Shown: positions 40,906 through 50,138, counted from the first letter of the stretch. The stretch is DNA of 64,000 bases from Clostridia bacterium (GCA_017473865.1 JAFUJB010000016.1:62001-126000), one strand, 5' to 3'. The notes: a model not told the origin generated them from the sequence alone. Made by a program: numbers and translations.

Positions 40906-41100
40906 TCAACCCCCCGCTTTTTTGTAAAAAAGCTTGGCCCCTACTTTCTTTTAAGGAAAGGCCGCCACGCGGCAGGGCATATGGGTTTGCAGAGGCAATA
41001 TTGCCTAATTGGTAGGGGACGGCGCACACGAAAACCCCCAAAACTTACTTCGTGCGTTTTGGGGAACCCCTACCTCGACGTCCCGCAAAAGCCACATTAA
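40906..41100. repeat. dispersed intergenic repeat
   Basis: This gene-free stretch holds GCAATATTGCCTAATTGGTAGGGGACGG-like sequence (41,000-41,025) and ACCCCCAAAACTTACTTCGTGCG followed by TTTTGGGGAACCCC (41,035-41,068). Both also occur near 1,205-1,245 and, inverted, 1,535-1,560. The rest of the 40,858-41,255 gap holds AAAAGTGCCC-type hairpins and the queT promoter (TTGATT 41190-41195, N16, TATAAT 41212-41217). Confidence 0.75.
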
Positions 41101-41255
41101 AAAGTTTTGAGGGAGTCAAGAGGGCACTTTTTCAAAGGTGTCCTTTTGTGGCGTCCACGGCGCGCGGATAAGTCTATGTATTTTTTCTCTTGATTTATTG
41201 ACATTTTATGATATAATTATTTTACTATAGAAACATAATAGGAGAACGTACTACT

Positions 41256-41801
41256 ATGATGGAAAAAAGAATGGAAAAGGGAAAGAAGATTAACAAAACA
41301 ACACATTTTCTGACGAGGGCGGCGATTGTAGCGGCGCTTTATACGGCGGTTACGTTGGTTGTATATCCGTTTTCGTTTGGTGCTTTACAGATAAGAATTT
41401 CAGAGGCGTTGACGATACTGCCTTTTTATATGCCCGAAGCCGTACTTGGACTATTCATCGGATGTATTATCTCCAATATGTTCAGCACGAACATAATTAT
41501 ACTTGACGTAATATTCGGCAGTATAGCAACTCTGCTTGCGGCGCTGCTTACTTATTTTTGCCGTAAACTCGGAAAGGCAGGCAGATGGATCGCCCCCATT
41601 CCCCCCATTGTCGTAAACGCGATCATAATCGGTCTTGTGTTGGCATTGTCGACCACTTCTGCGGGCGAGGGGTCGTTCTATACGATATTCCTATATAACG
41701 CATTGACCGTAGGCGCGGGCCAGCTTATCGCTTGCTACGGACTCGGCATACCGCTTTCGTACATATTAGACAAGCTTAAGGACAAGATAAAGGTGCTTTA
41801 A
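41256..41801 (+). CDS. queT: QueT-type queuosine precursor transporter
   Basis: 181 residues with five or six membrane helices. FGALQIRISEALTILPFYMPEAVLGLFIGCIISN is the family's signature N-terminal part, and LYNALTVGAGQLIACYGLGIPL is near the end. QueT is the substrate-binding S component of an ECF-type transporter for queuosine precursors. AGGAG is 11-14 nt upstream of two neighbouring ATG codons. I see no preQ1 riboswitch in the upstream 90 bp. The stop overlaps the start of lplA. Confidence 0.88.
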   Translation: MMEKRMEKGKKINKTTHFLTRAAIVAALYTAVTLVVYPFSFGALQIRISEALTILPFYMPEAVLGLFIGCIISNMFSTNIIILDVIFGSIATLLAALLTYFCRKLGKAGRWIAPIPPIVVNAIIIGLVLALSTTSAGEGSFYTIFLYNALTVGAGQLIACYGLGIPLSYILDKLKDKIKVL

Positions 41802-42784
41802 TGGTTATTTACAGAAACGATTCGACAGACGCATATTTTAACCTTGCGGCAGAGCAATATTTGCTGGATACGAAGCAGGGTGATGTTTTTATGCTTTGGC
41901 GTAATGACCGTTCTGTGATAGTTGGCAAAAATCAGAATACGTATGCCGAACTTGACGTAGACTTCGTTGAAAAAAACAAGGTAAAGGTCGTTCGCAGACT
42001 TACGGGCGGCGGCGCTGTTTTTCACGACAAGGGTAACGTAAACTTTACTTTTATCGTACCGCACAGCGAGAACGATACCCTTGATTTTGCGCGGTTTACC
42101 CGTCCTGTAATAAATGCGCTCACCTCTCTGGGAATTGACGGTGTGTGCCTTTCGGGCAGAAATGATATACTGATTAACGGCGTCAAGATTTCGGGCAATG
42201 CACAGAGCCTATATAATAACAAGACCATACATCACGGAACGCTTTTATATAATACCGATCTTACAAGCCTTGCGGGCGCTTTACGCGTAGACGAGGAAAA
42301 AATAAAGTCAAAGGGTATAAAAAGCGTTCGTAACAGGGTTTGTAATATTATTGATTTTATGCCCGAAAAAATGGACGTATGCGATTTTATGGACTATATT
42401 GAAAGATACGTCGCGAACGAAACGGGTGCTATGATAGTTGACTTTACCGAGGAAGACGTAAAGAACATACAAAAGCTTGCTGACGAGAAATACTCGACTT
42501 GGGAGTGGAATTTCGGTAGGTCAAAGGCGTTTTCCGCCGAGAAAAAGAAGAGATATGCTTTCGGGTCTGTGTGTATACAGCTCAGTGCCGACCAAGGAAT
42601 AATTAATCAGATTAAGATATACGGCGACTTTTTCGGCACGTGTGACGTTGATTCTCTTGCTTCAAGTATGATTGGCGTAAGAATAGAAAAAACAGAGCTT
42701 GAAAAAGCTATTGATACTGATTTGCTTGAAAAGTGTATTTCGGGTATGGACAGGGAAAGCCTTGTTGAGCTTGTTTTGTCGTAA
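41801..42784 (+). CDS. lplA: lipoate--protein ligase
   Basis: 327 residues of the BPL/LplA fold. RRLTGGGAVFHDKGNVNFTFIV is the signature loop, GVKISGNAQ supplies the lysine region, and HHGTLLYNTDL follows. It attaches free lipoate, through lipoyl-AMP, to proteins such as GcvH or 2-oxo-acid dehydrogenase subunits. The C-terminal accessory domain (about 240-327) is present. The ATG overlaps the queT stop by one base, so the pair is translationally coupled. Confidence 0.94.
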   Translation: MVIYRNDSTDAYFNLAAEQYLLDTKQGDVFMLWRNDRSVIVGKNQNTYAELDVDFVEKNKVKVVRRLTGGGAVFHDKGNVNFTFIVPHSENDTLDFARFTRPVINALTSLGIDGVCLSGRNDILINGVKISGNAQSLYNNKTIHHGTLLYNTDLTSLAGALRVDEEKIKSKGIKSVRNRVCNIIDFMPEKMDVCDFMDYIERYVANETGAMIVDFTEEDVKNIQKLADEKYSTWEWNFGRSKAFSAEKKKRYAFGSVCIQLSADQGIINQIKIYGDFFGTCDVDSLASSMIGVRIEKTELEKAIDTDLLEKCISGMDRESLVELVLS

Positions 42785-42796
42785 GGAGGAAACAAA

Positions 42797-43564
42797 ATGA
42801 TATACGGTCAGTATGAAGCCCTCGCTTCCTTTTATGACGGACTTAATCCCGACGTAGACTACAAAGAGTGGGCAGATTTTGTCGAGGATATATTTAAAAA
42901 ATACGGAAAGATAGAAACAAAGATGGTGCTTGACTTGGCTTGCGGAACGGGCAGTATGTCGGTTGAGCTTGCCAAAAAAGGCTATGAGGTTATCGGTGTC
43001 GACCTTTCCCCTGAGATGCTTATGATTTCTCAGCAGAAGGCATACGACGAAGGGCAGAGCATACTGTTTTTAAATCAGGATATGTGCGAAATTGACCTCT
43101 ACGGCACGGTGGATGCCTGCGTTTGCTGTCTTGACAGCGTTAACTACGTAACAGAAAAAGAGAGACTTAAAAAATGTTTTTCTCTTGTAAATAACTTTAT
43201 GAACGACGGCGGTCTTTTTATATTCGACGTAAATACACCTCACAAATTCAAGAACACCTACGGCAACAACGCATATATTCTTGAAAACGAAAACGTGCTT
43301 TGCGCTTGGCAGAACAGCTTCGACGAAAACACGGGTATATGCGAGTTTGACCTCTCGTTTTTTGTTGAAGGCGAAGACGGTCTGTACGAGCGTTTTGACG
43401 AGGAACAGGTCGAAAAAATGTATACTGACCAAGAAGTACGCACACTTTTGAACGAGTGTTCTTTTGAGGTGTTAGGTGTTTTCTCCGACTATAAGTATAA
43501 AGAACAGAGAGAGAATGACGAGCGCTGGTACTACGTTTGCCGAGCTAATAACAAGAATAAATAA
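42797..43564 (+). CDS. class I SAM-dependent methyltransferase
   Basis: 255 residues. MVLDLACGTGSMSVELAKKGYEVIGVDLSPEMLMISQQKA contains motif I (DLACGTG) and the acidic end of strand 2 (GVDLS); VDACVCCLDSVNYV is the region-4 strand. The substrate cannot be told. AAGGAGG lies 7 nt before the ATG, and it follows lplA by 12 bp in the same operon. Confidence 0.92.
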   Translation: MIYGQYEALASFYDGLNPDVDYKEWADFVEDIFKKYGKIETKMVLDLACGTGSMSVELAKKGYEVIGVDLSPEMLMISQQKAYDEGQSILFLNQDMCEIDLYGTVDACVCCLDSVNYVTEKERLKKCFSLVNNFMNDGGLFIFDVNTPHKFKNTYGNNAYILENENVLCAWQNSFDENTGICEFDLSFFVEGEDGLYERFDEEQVEKMYTDQEVRTLLNECSFEVLGVFSDYKYKEQRENDERWYYVCRANNKNK

Positions 43565-43565
43565 A

Positions 43566-43596
43566 GAGTGAGTGTGCTTTGCACACTCACTCTTTT
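43566..43596. terminator. convergent terminator hairpin
   Basis: GAGTGAGTGTGC / GCACACTCACTC followed by TTTT, right after the methyltransferase stop and overlapping the stop end of the GNAT gene. Confidence 0.9.
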
Positions 43597-44072
43597 GCTG
43601 TATATTCCATTTCAAAATATTTCTTTTGTCCGCCGAAAAGAACAGGCTCTGTATAATTGCCGGTCTTTTCAAATCCAAGTTTTTTGTATAGCTCGTAAGC
43701 CGATACGTTTTCGTCAAATACGCACAGCGTAATAGTTTTTGCGTTAAGTTTTTCTTTTGCAAAGAAAATGGCACATTCGAGCATTTTTCTGCCGTAGCCA
43801 CAGCCTCGTTTTGCGCTGTCGACGATAATCAGCCCGAATTTGTATTTGTTTTGTCCCAGAGTTTGCATAAACAGGTGCCCTATGTCCTGACCGTCGTCTT
43901 GCGCAATATAACCTTGCATAGACGGGTCTTTATAAATTAAGCAAAATTCCTCGGGTGATAAAGGATAGCTCTTAAATCTATCCGAGCACCACAGCCAAAA
44001 AGCTTTTTCGTCTTTTATCCAGCCGAGGAGCATGCTTGCGTCATTATCGGTGAAAGGTCTTAAAGTAATCAT
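43587..44072 (-). CDS. GNAT-family N-acetyltransferase
   Basis: 161 residues. The acetyl-CoA-binding motif appears as SAKRGCGYGRKMLECAIFFA (R/Q-x-x-G-x-G pattern), with DENVSAYELYKKLGFEKTG in the C-terminal half. The layout MITLRPFTDNDASMLLGWI is typical of RimJ/RimL-like members. The acceptor is unknown. It is a single gene. Confidence 0.9.
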   Translation of the reverse strand: MITLRPFTDNDASMLLGWIKDEKAFWLWCSDRFKSYPLSPEEFCLIYKDPSMQGYIAQDDGQDIGHLFMQTLGQNKYKFGLIIVDSAKRGCGYGRKMLECAIFFAKEKLNAKTITLCVFDENVSAYELYKKLGFEKTGNYTEPVLFGGQKKYFEMEYTAKE

Positions 44073-44139
44073 AAATTGCCCCTTTATTCAGGAGAGTTGG
44101 TGTGCTAAGCATACTAACTCTGTTTTTGTATTTAATAAT

Positions 44140-44165
44140 ATATCCCCAAGAAGCTCTTGGGGATA
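44140..44165 (-). terminator. terminator of the NYN gene
   Basis: ATATCCCCAAGA / TCTTGGGGATAT hairpin 11 bp beyond the minus-strand stop codon. A weaker GAGTTGGTGTGC / GCATACTAACTC hairpin sits at about 44,093-44,120. Confidence 0.8.
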
Positions 44166-44176
44166 TTGTGTTTTTG

Positions 44177-44968
44177 TCAATCTGTCCAGATGCCTTCTTT
44201 TTTTGCGCTGTCCCAGTTAACGTTCAGAACCTTAATGGTTTTGACGGGACTGACCTTTGCCGATTTCTGAAAAATAACGCCTTCTTCCATCAGCTTGCGA
44301 AGCGCTTTGGTAACGTAACCCTTGTCTAGCTTGTTTTTTCTTGAAACAGCCTCAACTGTTGCCCAAAATGTCGGGTAACTTCTTTTTCCTTTTTTCTTTT
44401 TGTTGTTCTTGTCGGTAAGCGGTTTCAGACCTAGGAGAATGGCTTTGTAGCAAGAATAAAGCTCTTCATCTCTGCCGGGTAGCTCGAAACTGCAGCTTGC
44501 GCAGTTCTTGAGCTGAGTGCTCATGGCATCTTTTACACCGTAAACAACGACCTCTTTTTTGCGCCTTGTAACAAGGAAGCTGACGGCAGAACTAAAGTGG
44601 CCGTCGCCTGAAAAAATAATAAACGTATCAATGTTGTGAGCTTCAACGGCTTTTTGATAAATATGGTCAAGCATAATAAAATCAGTAAAATCTTTTTTAT
44701 GATGTACCGACGCGTTTTGTGTCTCGATAATAGTGCTTGAAACCTCTCGGATTTTCGGAATCTCGAGGCGGATAGCCGTATTTGAAAAGTCTGCAAAAAA
44801 GATAATATCTTTTACGTCATAGTTGGCTGATATTTCGTTAAACCACGCTTTGATATCGGGTTTCTGGTGGTGTAGCTTTTCAAGAGAAATGTACCAGTGC
44901 TCGTAGTCGACAAAAGCTATCGCGTGGGGCTTTCTGTGGCTGGATTGACGCTTAAATAAATTAAACAT
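44177..44968 (-). CDS. NYN-domain (PIN-like) RNase protein
   Basis: 263 residues. IAFVDYEHWYISLEKL (about 18-33), DIIFFADFSN and TFIIFSGDGHFSSAVSFLVTRRKKEVVVYG (about 117-146) carry the acidic residues of the NYN nuclease fold. The C-terminal 80 residues (YPTFWATVEAVSRKNKLDKGYVTKALRKLMEEGVI) form a winged-helix-like domain similar to those joined to NYN in LabA/Limkain-type proteins. It probably acts on RNA in the cytoplasm. It is divergent from polA. Confidence 0.88.
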   Translation of the reverse strand: MFNLFKRQSSHRKPHAIAFVDYEHWYISLEKLHHQKPDIKAWFNEISANYDVKDIIFFADFSNTAIRLEIPKIREVSSTIIETQNASVHHKKDFTDFIMLDHIYQKAVEAHNIDTFIIFSGDGHFSSAVSFLVTRRKKEVVVYGVKDAMSTQLKNCASCSFELPGRDEELYSCYKAILLGLKPLTDKNNKKKKGKRSYPTFWATVEAVSRKNKLDKGYVTKALRKLMEEGVIFQKSAKVSPVKTIKVLNVNWDSAKKEGIWTD

Positions 44969-45068
44969 CGCTTAAAAATCCGTGTCCTCCTTTCTTTAAT
45001 ACTACTAAATTATTATACAACAATAAGTATAAATAATCAAGGATATTTTGTATTATTTAAAAAATAGG

Positions 45069-45098
45069 TTGTATTATAACTCCTTCGTATGCTATAAT
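45069..45098 (+). promoter_or_regulatory. promoter of polA
   Basis: TTGTAT (45069-45074), 18-nt spacer, TATAAT (45093-45098), about 40 bp before the start codon. Confidence 0.72.
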
Positions 45099-45136
45099 AT
45101 ATCTATACTATAAGCAACGTAAAAAGGATTAATGCT

Positions 45137-47632
45137 ATGAAAAAAATGCTTGTCATTGACGGAAACAGTATACTCAACCGAGCTTTTTACGGTATCCGTC
45201 CGCTTACAACCAAAGAGGGACTGCATACCAACGCCATATACGGCTTTGTGAATATTCTGCTCAAAAATATGCAGCAGCTTGCTCCCCATTATTGCGCTGT
45301 GGCTTTTGATTTGAAAGCGCCTACTTTCAGACATAAGCAGTATTCCGAATACAAGGCGGGCAGACACGCGACTCCCGAGGAGCTGCTTATGCAGATGCCT
45401 TATGCAAAACAGGCGGCAAAGGCGCTAGGTTTTGTTGTGCTTGAAAAAGAGGGTTATGAAGCTGACGATATACTCGGTACGCTTGCCCGTATGGGTGATA
45501 AAAGCGGTATTGAAACCTACGTTTTGACGGGCGATAGAGACTCGTTGCAGCTCATTTCCGACAATACGAAGGTACTTCTTGCGGGTAATCAGGATACCGT
45601 GGTTTTTGACAGGGATAAGTTTTTTGAAAAGTATACCATTCAGCCCGAGCAGTTCGTTGACTTGAAGGCGCTTATGGGAGACAGCTCGGATAATATACCG
45701 GGTGTTGCGGGCGTAGGCGAAAAAACGGCGATAAAGCTTATAGCATCAGAGGGTTCGCTTGAAAATCTCTATACCGATATTGAGTCCAAGGATATTTCGG
45801 CATCTTTAAAGCAAAAGCTTGTAAATTCAAAAGATATGGCTTTTCTTTCGCAGTTTTTGGCGAGAATCGAAACAAACGTTCCGCTTGAAATGCATGTTGA
45901 AGATATTGAGTATAAGGGTTATGAAAACGAGCTTCTCGTTGAGCTTTTTACCAAGCTTGAATTTTATAATTTTATAAAAAGACTCGGCGTAACAAAAGAA
46001 AGCGAAAAGGTTGAATATAAGGAAACGGCTGACCTTGGTACACTTGACAAATCCAAGGTGTATGCAGTCGACGTTTCAGATGATAAGCTGAATATATATG
46101 CTGACGGGGTCGGCTTAGTTTGTAATATAGAAAACAGCCGCAAATTTTTAGCGGATGCCGAATACAAAAAAGTACTTTTTGACTCGAAATGGTGCTATAC
46201 GTATTTTGGCGGAATGGACATTGAACTGAACGGAATTGTTTTTGACGTAATGCTTGGCGCATATCTTGCGGATTCTAACCTCGGTAAGTATGATATTGAG
46301 CATCTGGCTTCTTCATACCTCAATGAAATATTTGAAGAAGGCAAGACCGACAGAGCGCAGACTGTATATAAATTATATAAGAATTTAAACGATATTCTTG
46401 AGCAGACGCAAATGAAAGAGCTTCTTATTAATATTGAGCTTCCCCTTGCCCGTACTCTTTCCAATATGGAGAGAAGGGGATTCCGTATTGCACGAGAAGG
46501 GCTTAAAAGCTATGGCGGCTTGCTTGGAAGTATGGCGAACGAACTGACCGACAGAATTTATTTTGCGGCAGGCTGTGAATTTAACATAAATTCGCCCAAA
46601 CAGCTTGGCGAGATACTTTTTGAAAAACTCGGACTACCCGCAATGAAAAAGACTAAAACGGGCTACTCGACAAATGCGGAGGTGCTTGAAAAGCTGCGTC
46701 CCTATGCCCCTATAGTTGACGATATTCTTGAATACAGACAGGTAGTCAAGCTAAAGAGTACCTACGTTGACGGACTTTTGGGTGTTGCCGATGAAAACGG
46801 AAAGGTCCACACTACTTTTAATCAGACGGGTACAGCGACGGGCAGACTCTCGTCGGCAGAGCCGAATCTGCAGAATATTCCCGTAAGGCAGGAGATGGGC
46901 AGGGAGCTTCGCAAGTTTTTCATACCCGAGAATGAGGATCACGTGCTTATTGACGCCGACTATTCGCAGATAGAATTAAGACTCTTGGCGCACATTTCGG
47001 GCGATGAAACTATGATTAATGCATTTATCGACGAGGTAGATATTCATACCGTTACCGCATCACAGGTGTTTAATACTCCTATTGAATACGTAACCCCCGA
47101 GCAGAGAAAGAGGGCAAAGGCGGTCAACTTCGGTATTATCTACGGTATGGGCGATTTTTCGCTTGCCTCTGACATAAAGGTTACCAAAAAACAAGCGGCT
47201 GAATATATACAGAGTTATTTTGCAACCTACCCGAAAGTTGACGAATATTTGAAAAATACCGTTGAAAAGGCGAAAGAAGACGGATTTGTTACTACACTCT
47301 ACGGCAGAAGAAGATATATACCCGACCTTAAGTCAGGAAAAGCCGTACTCCGCAAGTTCGGTGAAAGGGTAGCTATGAACAGTCCAATACAGGGAACTGC
47401 GGCAGACATAATCAAGATAGCGATGATCAACACCGAAAGAGCGCTTAGTGAAAGCGGCATTGATGCAAAGCTTATCTTACAGGTACACGACGAGCTTATA
47501 GTTGAGTCGAACAAGAATTGTGCTGACGAAGCTCTCGCAATACTCAAGAGAGAGATGGAAAATGCAGTAAAACTTTCTGTCCCACTTACCGTCGAAATAC
47601 AGCAGGGAAGCACTTGGTTCGAGTGTAAATAA
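45137..47632 (+). CDS. polA: DNA polymerase I
   Basis: 831 residues. The 5'-3' exonuclease domain is complete (VIDGNSILNRAFYG, YEADDILGTLAR, LTGDRDSLQL, MGDSSDNIPGVAGVGEKTA). The middle proofreading domain lacks the catalytic D-x-E (YAVDVSDDKL), so it is probably inactive, as in several Firmicutes. Polymerase motifs are A (DADYSQIELRLLAHISGD), B (RAKAVNFGIIYGMGDF) and C (LQVHDELIVE). It fills gaps and removes RNA primers. AAAAGGA is upstream of the ATG. A DUF559-linked repeat begins 4 bp after the stop. Confidence 0.97.
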   Translation: MKKMLVIDGNSILNRAFYGIRPLTTKEGLHTNAIYGFVNILLKNMQQLAPHYCAVAFDLKAPTFRHKQYSEYKAGRHATPEELLMQMPYAKQAAKALGFVVLEKEGYEADDILGTLARMGDKSGIETYVLTGDRDSLQLISDNTKVLLAGNQDTVVFDRDKFFEKYTIQPEQFVDLKALMGDSSDNIPGVAGVGEKTAIKLIASEGSLENLYTDIESKDISASLKQKLVNSKDMAFLSQFLARIETNVPLEMHVEDIEYKGYENELLVELFTKLEFYNFIKRLGVTKESEKVEYKETADLGTLDKSKVYAVDVSDDKLNIYADGVGLVCNIENSRKFLADAEYKKVLFDSKWCYTYFGGMDIELNGIVFDVMLGAYLADSNLGKYDIEHLASSYLNEIFEEGKTDRAQTVYKLYKNLNDILEQTQMKELLINIELPLARTLSNMERRGFRIAREGLKSYGGLLGSMANELTDRIYFAAGCEFNINSPKQLGEILFEKLGLPAMKKTKTGYSTNAEVLEKLRPYAPIVDDILEYRQVVKLKSTYVDGLLGVADENGKVHTTFNQTGTATGRLSSAEPNLQNIPVRQEMGRELRKFFIPENEDHVLIDADYSQIELRLLAHISGDETMINAFIDEVDIHTVTASQVFNTPIEYVTPEQRKRAKAVNFGIIYGMGDFSLASDIKVTKKQAAEYIQSYFATYPKVDEYLKNTVEKAKEDGFVTTLYGRRRYIPDLKSGKAVLRKFGERVAMNSPIQGTAADIIKIAMINTERALSESGIDAKLILQVHDELIVESNKNCADEALAILKREMENAVKLSVPLTVEIQQGSTWFECK

Positions 47633-47635
47633 CAA

Positions 47636-48304
47636 CCCTCTCAGTCAGCAAAGCTGACAGCTCTCCCGTAGGGAGAGCCATATAAAATCATCTCCCTACG
47701 GGAGAGGTGTCGCACAAAGTGCGACAGAGAGGGAAGGATGTGATAGATATAAAAAGTATAATTAAAAGAAATCATAGTCTGCTGGAAAATGCCAGAAAAT
47801 TGCGAAGAGATATGACTGTGCAAGAAAAGCATTTGTGGTATGATTTTTTAAGAGATTATCCGGTGAAAATATATAAACAACGTATAATCGACAACTTTAT
47901 TGTTGATTTTTACTGCGCTAAGGCTCGTCTGGTGATAGAAATTGACGGCTCGCAACATTATACATTTGACGGAAAGCATCACGACCGACTTCGTTCGGAT
48001 GTTATTGAGAAATATAAACTAAAAGTTATTCGTTTTTCCAATAATGAGGTTGATAAAAAGTTTGATGGTGTGTGCTCAGTGATAGACAAAACCATAAAAG
48101 AGAGAATAGAAAATTAAGAAGGAGTGTGGGTTTTACCCACACTCCCTCTATTGCGTTTAACACCTTGACAGAGAAAAACCATCGGTTTTTTTATTTGCGT
48201 AAATAGCCCTCTCAGTCAGCAGAGCTGACAGCTCTCCCGAAGGGAGAGCCATATAAAAGCCTCTCCCTTCGGGAGAGGTGTCGCACAAAGTGCGACGGAG
48301 AGGG
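47636..48304. mobile_element. DUF559 gene between two 98-nt palindromic repeats
   Basis: 47636-47733 and 48207-48304 are 98-nt copies in the same orientation, about 90% identical, each an imperfect palindrome from CCCTCTCAGTCAGC to GACRGAGAGGG with inner GCTCTCCC/GGGAGAGC hairpins. Between them are a DUF559 gene and a hairpin (GGAGTGTGGGT / ACCCACACTCC at 48121-48146). Two differences between the copies compensate each other (GTA with TAC against GAA with TTC), which supports long-range pairing. A shorter internal-deletion copy is at 50139-50183. Confidence 0.65.
47740..48117 (+). CDS. DUF559 endonuclease-like protein
   Basis: 125 residues from a GTG at 47740, with GGGAAGG just upstream at the edge of the repeat. 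An earlier GTG (47707) lies inside the repeat and has poor RBS spacing. ARKLRRDMTVQEKHLWYDFL, IDNFIVDFYCAKARLVIEIDGSQHY and KVIRFSNNEVD follow the DUF559/Vsr-like pattern, with candidate metal ligands in IVDFY and EIDG. It is a distant relative of the gene at 16,977, and both sit between palindromic repeats. Confidence 0.83.
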   Translation: MIDIKSIIKRNHSLLENARKLRRDMTVQEKHLWYDFLRDYPVKIYKQRIIDNFIVDFYCAKARLVIEIDGSQHYTFDGKHHDRLRSDVIEKYKLKVIRFSNNEVDKKFDGVCSVIDKTIKERIEN

Positions 48305-48340
48305 TTATTTCTTCTCGTTTGTCAAGTCCGGTATAATCGT

Positions 48341-48670
48341 TTATGACAATGATTTTAGATAAACACTAAGCAGCTGAAGAGCTGTTTCTTTTTCTTTTGG
48401 GGGGAGAGAAGATAGTCTTTCAAATAATTCTTCTTGCCTGTTAGTATTTGACGGGTTGTCATCTGTCAATATTTCGTCAGGTGTAATATGCAGTACGGTG
48501 CATATTTTCAAGATGGTTTCAATGCGCATATTGACCGAGCCGCGCTCGATATCAGCATAGGTGCGGTCTGCCAATCCTGCGGCTTCGGCTACCTCCGCTT
48601 GAGTTAATCCTGCTTTTTTGCGAATGTTGTACAACTTGTTGCCTATGGAGTGAAAATCAAAAATCAGCAT
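48341..48670 (-). CDS. XRE-family transcriptional regulator
   Basis: 109 residues. The HTH_3 domain is at about 8-62 (IGNKLYNIRKKAGLTQAEVAEAAGLADRTYADIERGSVNMRIETILKICTVL), followed by a short helical tail. AAGGAGG precedes the ATG. It is divergent from the C39-like lipoprotein gene, with palindromes between, so it likely controls that gene and itself. Confidence 0.93.
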   Translation of the reverse strand: MLIFDFHSIGNKLYNIRKKAGLTQAEVAEAAGLADRTYADIERGSVNMRIETILKICTVLHITPDEILTDDNPSNTNRQEELFERLSSLPPKEKETALQLLSVYLKSLS

Positions 48671-48697
48671 TATAATTCCTCCTTGTGTTTGTATATA

Positions 48698-48766
48698 GGA
48701 ATTATAACTCCAAATCCTCTTGACAAATAGGAGTCAAACCTATATAATTATAGGAAGAATAGTTCC
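48698..48766 (+). promoter_or_regulatory. promoter with two related operator palindromes
   Basis: TTGACA (48720-48725), 17 nt, TATAAT (48743-48748) reads toward the lipoprotein. Two matching palindromes, GGAATTATAACTCC (48698-48711) and GGAAGAATAGTTCC (48753-48766), flank it and are candidate sites for the XRE regulator. Confidence 0.75.
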
Positions 48767-48800
48767 TGTATATTCAAGCGCGATTGTTTTGGGGGAGATT

Positions 48801-50090
48801 ATGAGAAAGGGAGTTATATTGCTTTGGGCAGTATTTATATGTATATTTGCCGCAGGGTGCGCAAAAACAAATGAAGGCACTTTTTGTATCGGTAATAATT
48901 GGATAGAAAACGCAAGTAATGGAAAAGTAAACGGCACAGCAGGCTTTGAATCTGCTACAAAAAATATAACTTTTATCAGCGATTGGGTAGAATGTAAGGA
49001 TGTAGTACAAAAATACCGCGTGGCAGGCAGCAAGGAGTGGAAAAACTTAACCTCCGAAGATTATATATCAAATATTGACGGATTGTTTTTATATACGTAT
49101 GATAAGCCGTATTATTTAAAGTACAGATGTTTTACGGAGAAATACGGTTGGTTAGAGCCCGTATCCAGTTTGGAAAACGGGGAGTATGATTATGCGGGCC
49201 TGCCGGGAGAAACCATAAAAGATATCGACATTGAAATATGGGATCACAAGGGGAAAGTTGATGATAAATATATTGTCTTGTATCGCATAAAAACCGATAG
49301 AGGATGGTTAGATTGGAGGTCCAGCGGTCAAAATACGTTAACAAGGCAAATAGTGAATGACAATAGAGATTTAAATGCAGGGGGTTTAAGCAACGTAGAA
49401 CTAAGAAACGTTAACGGAATTGAAATAAGAGTATTTGAAAAAATAGATAACGGAGTTGTTCCTGATGAAACCGCAAAAATTATAGATGCTCCGTACATAT
49501 ATCAAAATTTTAAATATCCGAACGGGTGCGAAAGTGTAAGCGCGGTTATGGCACTGAACTATTGGGGAATTGATATTACGGTAGACAGTTTCATTGACAA
49601 ATATCTTTCCAAGGGAAATACTCCGATTATAAACGGTATAGGTCCCGACCCCGACGTTGTATATTGCGGAGACCCAAGGTTACAGAGCGGATGGGGATGC
49701 AATTCTCCCGTTATCGCAAAGGCAATCAAAAAAACCGTCTCTCCTCTCAAATATGAGGTTAATAATACCTATGGAAAAACACTGGTTGAATTATGCGAGC
49801 AATATATTGACAAAGACATTCCCGTTATAATATGGGCAACCGTTGGAATGGTTGACAGCAGTAATGACAGCTATTATGCCGAGTGGGTTACGGAAAATGG
49901 AAAGAATATCAGATATAACAGAAAACTCCATTGTTTGCTGTTGGTAGGTTATGATAAGGAATATTATTTTTTTAATGACCCGATGAAGATGCACACAAAC
50001 GGAACGAAGTATACCGGCTATAAAAGAACTGCGGTTGAAAAAGCGTATAACATACTCGGAAAACAAAGTGTGGTAATAATTCCAAAATGA
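48801..50090 (+). CDS. C39-like cysteine peptidase lipoprotein
   Basis: 429 residues from ATG 48801 (GGGGGAG upstream; the longer frame would translate the promoter region). The lipobox is FAAGC (Cys20). About 190 residues of beta-rich sequence precede a Peptidase_C39_2-like domain: IYQNFKYPNGCESVSAVMALNYWGI holds the catalytic Cys, and NRKLHCLLLVGYDKEYYFFNDP the His and Asp/Asn. This group is secreted and probably processes peptides or wall material. No ABC exporter or bacteriocin gene is next to it. Confidence 0.85.
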   Translation: MRKGVILLWAVFICIFAAGCAKTNEGTFCIGNNWIENASNGKVNGTAGFESATKNITFISDWVECKDVVQKYRVAGSKEWKNLTSEDYISNIDGLFLYTYDKPYYLKYRCFTEKYGWLEPVSSLENGEYDYAGLPGETIKDIDIEIWDHKGKVDDKYIVLYRIKTDRGWLDWRSSGQNTLTRQIVNDNRDLNAGGLSNVELRNVNGIEIRVFEKIDNGVVPDETAKIIDAPYIYQNFKYPNGCESVSAVMALNYWGIDITVDSFIDKYLSKGNTPIINGIGPDPDVVYCGDPRLQSGWGCNSPVIAKAIKKTVSPLKYEVNNTYGKTLVELCEQYIDKDIPVIIWATVGMVDSSNDSYYAEWVTENGKNIRYNRKLHCLLLVGYDKEYYFFNDPMKMHTNGTKYTGYKRTAVEKAYNILGKQSVVIIPK

Positions 50091-50095
50091 TATAA

Positions 50096-50124
50096 AAAAG
50101 GAACTGTTTATACAGTTCCTTTTT
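50096..50124 (+). terminator. terminator of the C39-like gene
   Basis: AAAGGAACTGT / ACAGTTCCTTTTT hairpin, 6 bp after the stop. Confidence 0.9.
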
Positions 50125-50138
50125 AAGTGTGGGTGGTG

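Noticed and set aside
41160..41255. Possible preQ1 riboswitch before queT
   Set aside because: The short AT-rich leader lacks the CUAG-loop and conserved A-rich tail of preQ1 aptamers; only a promoter is visible.
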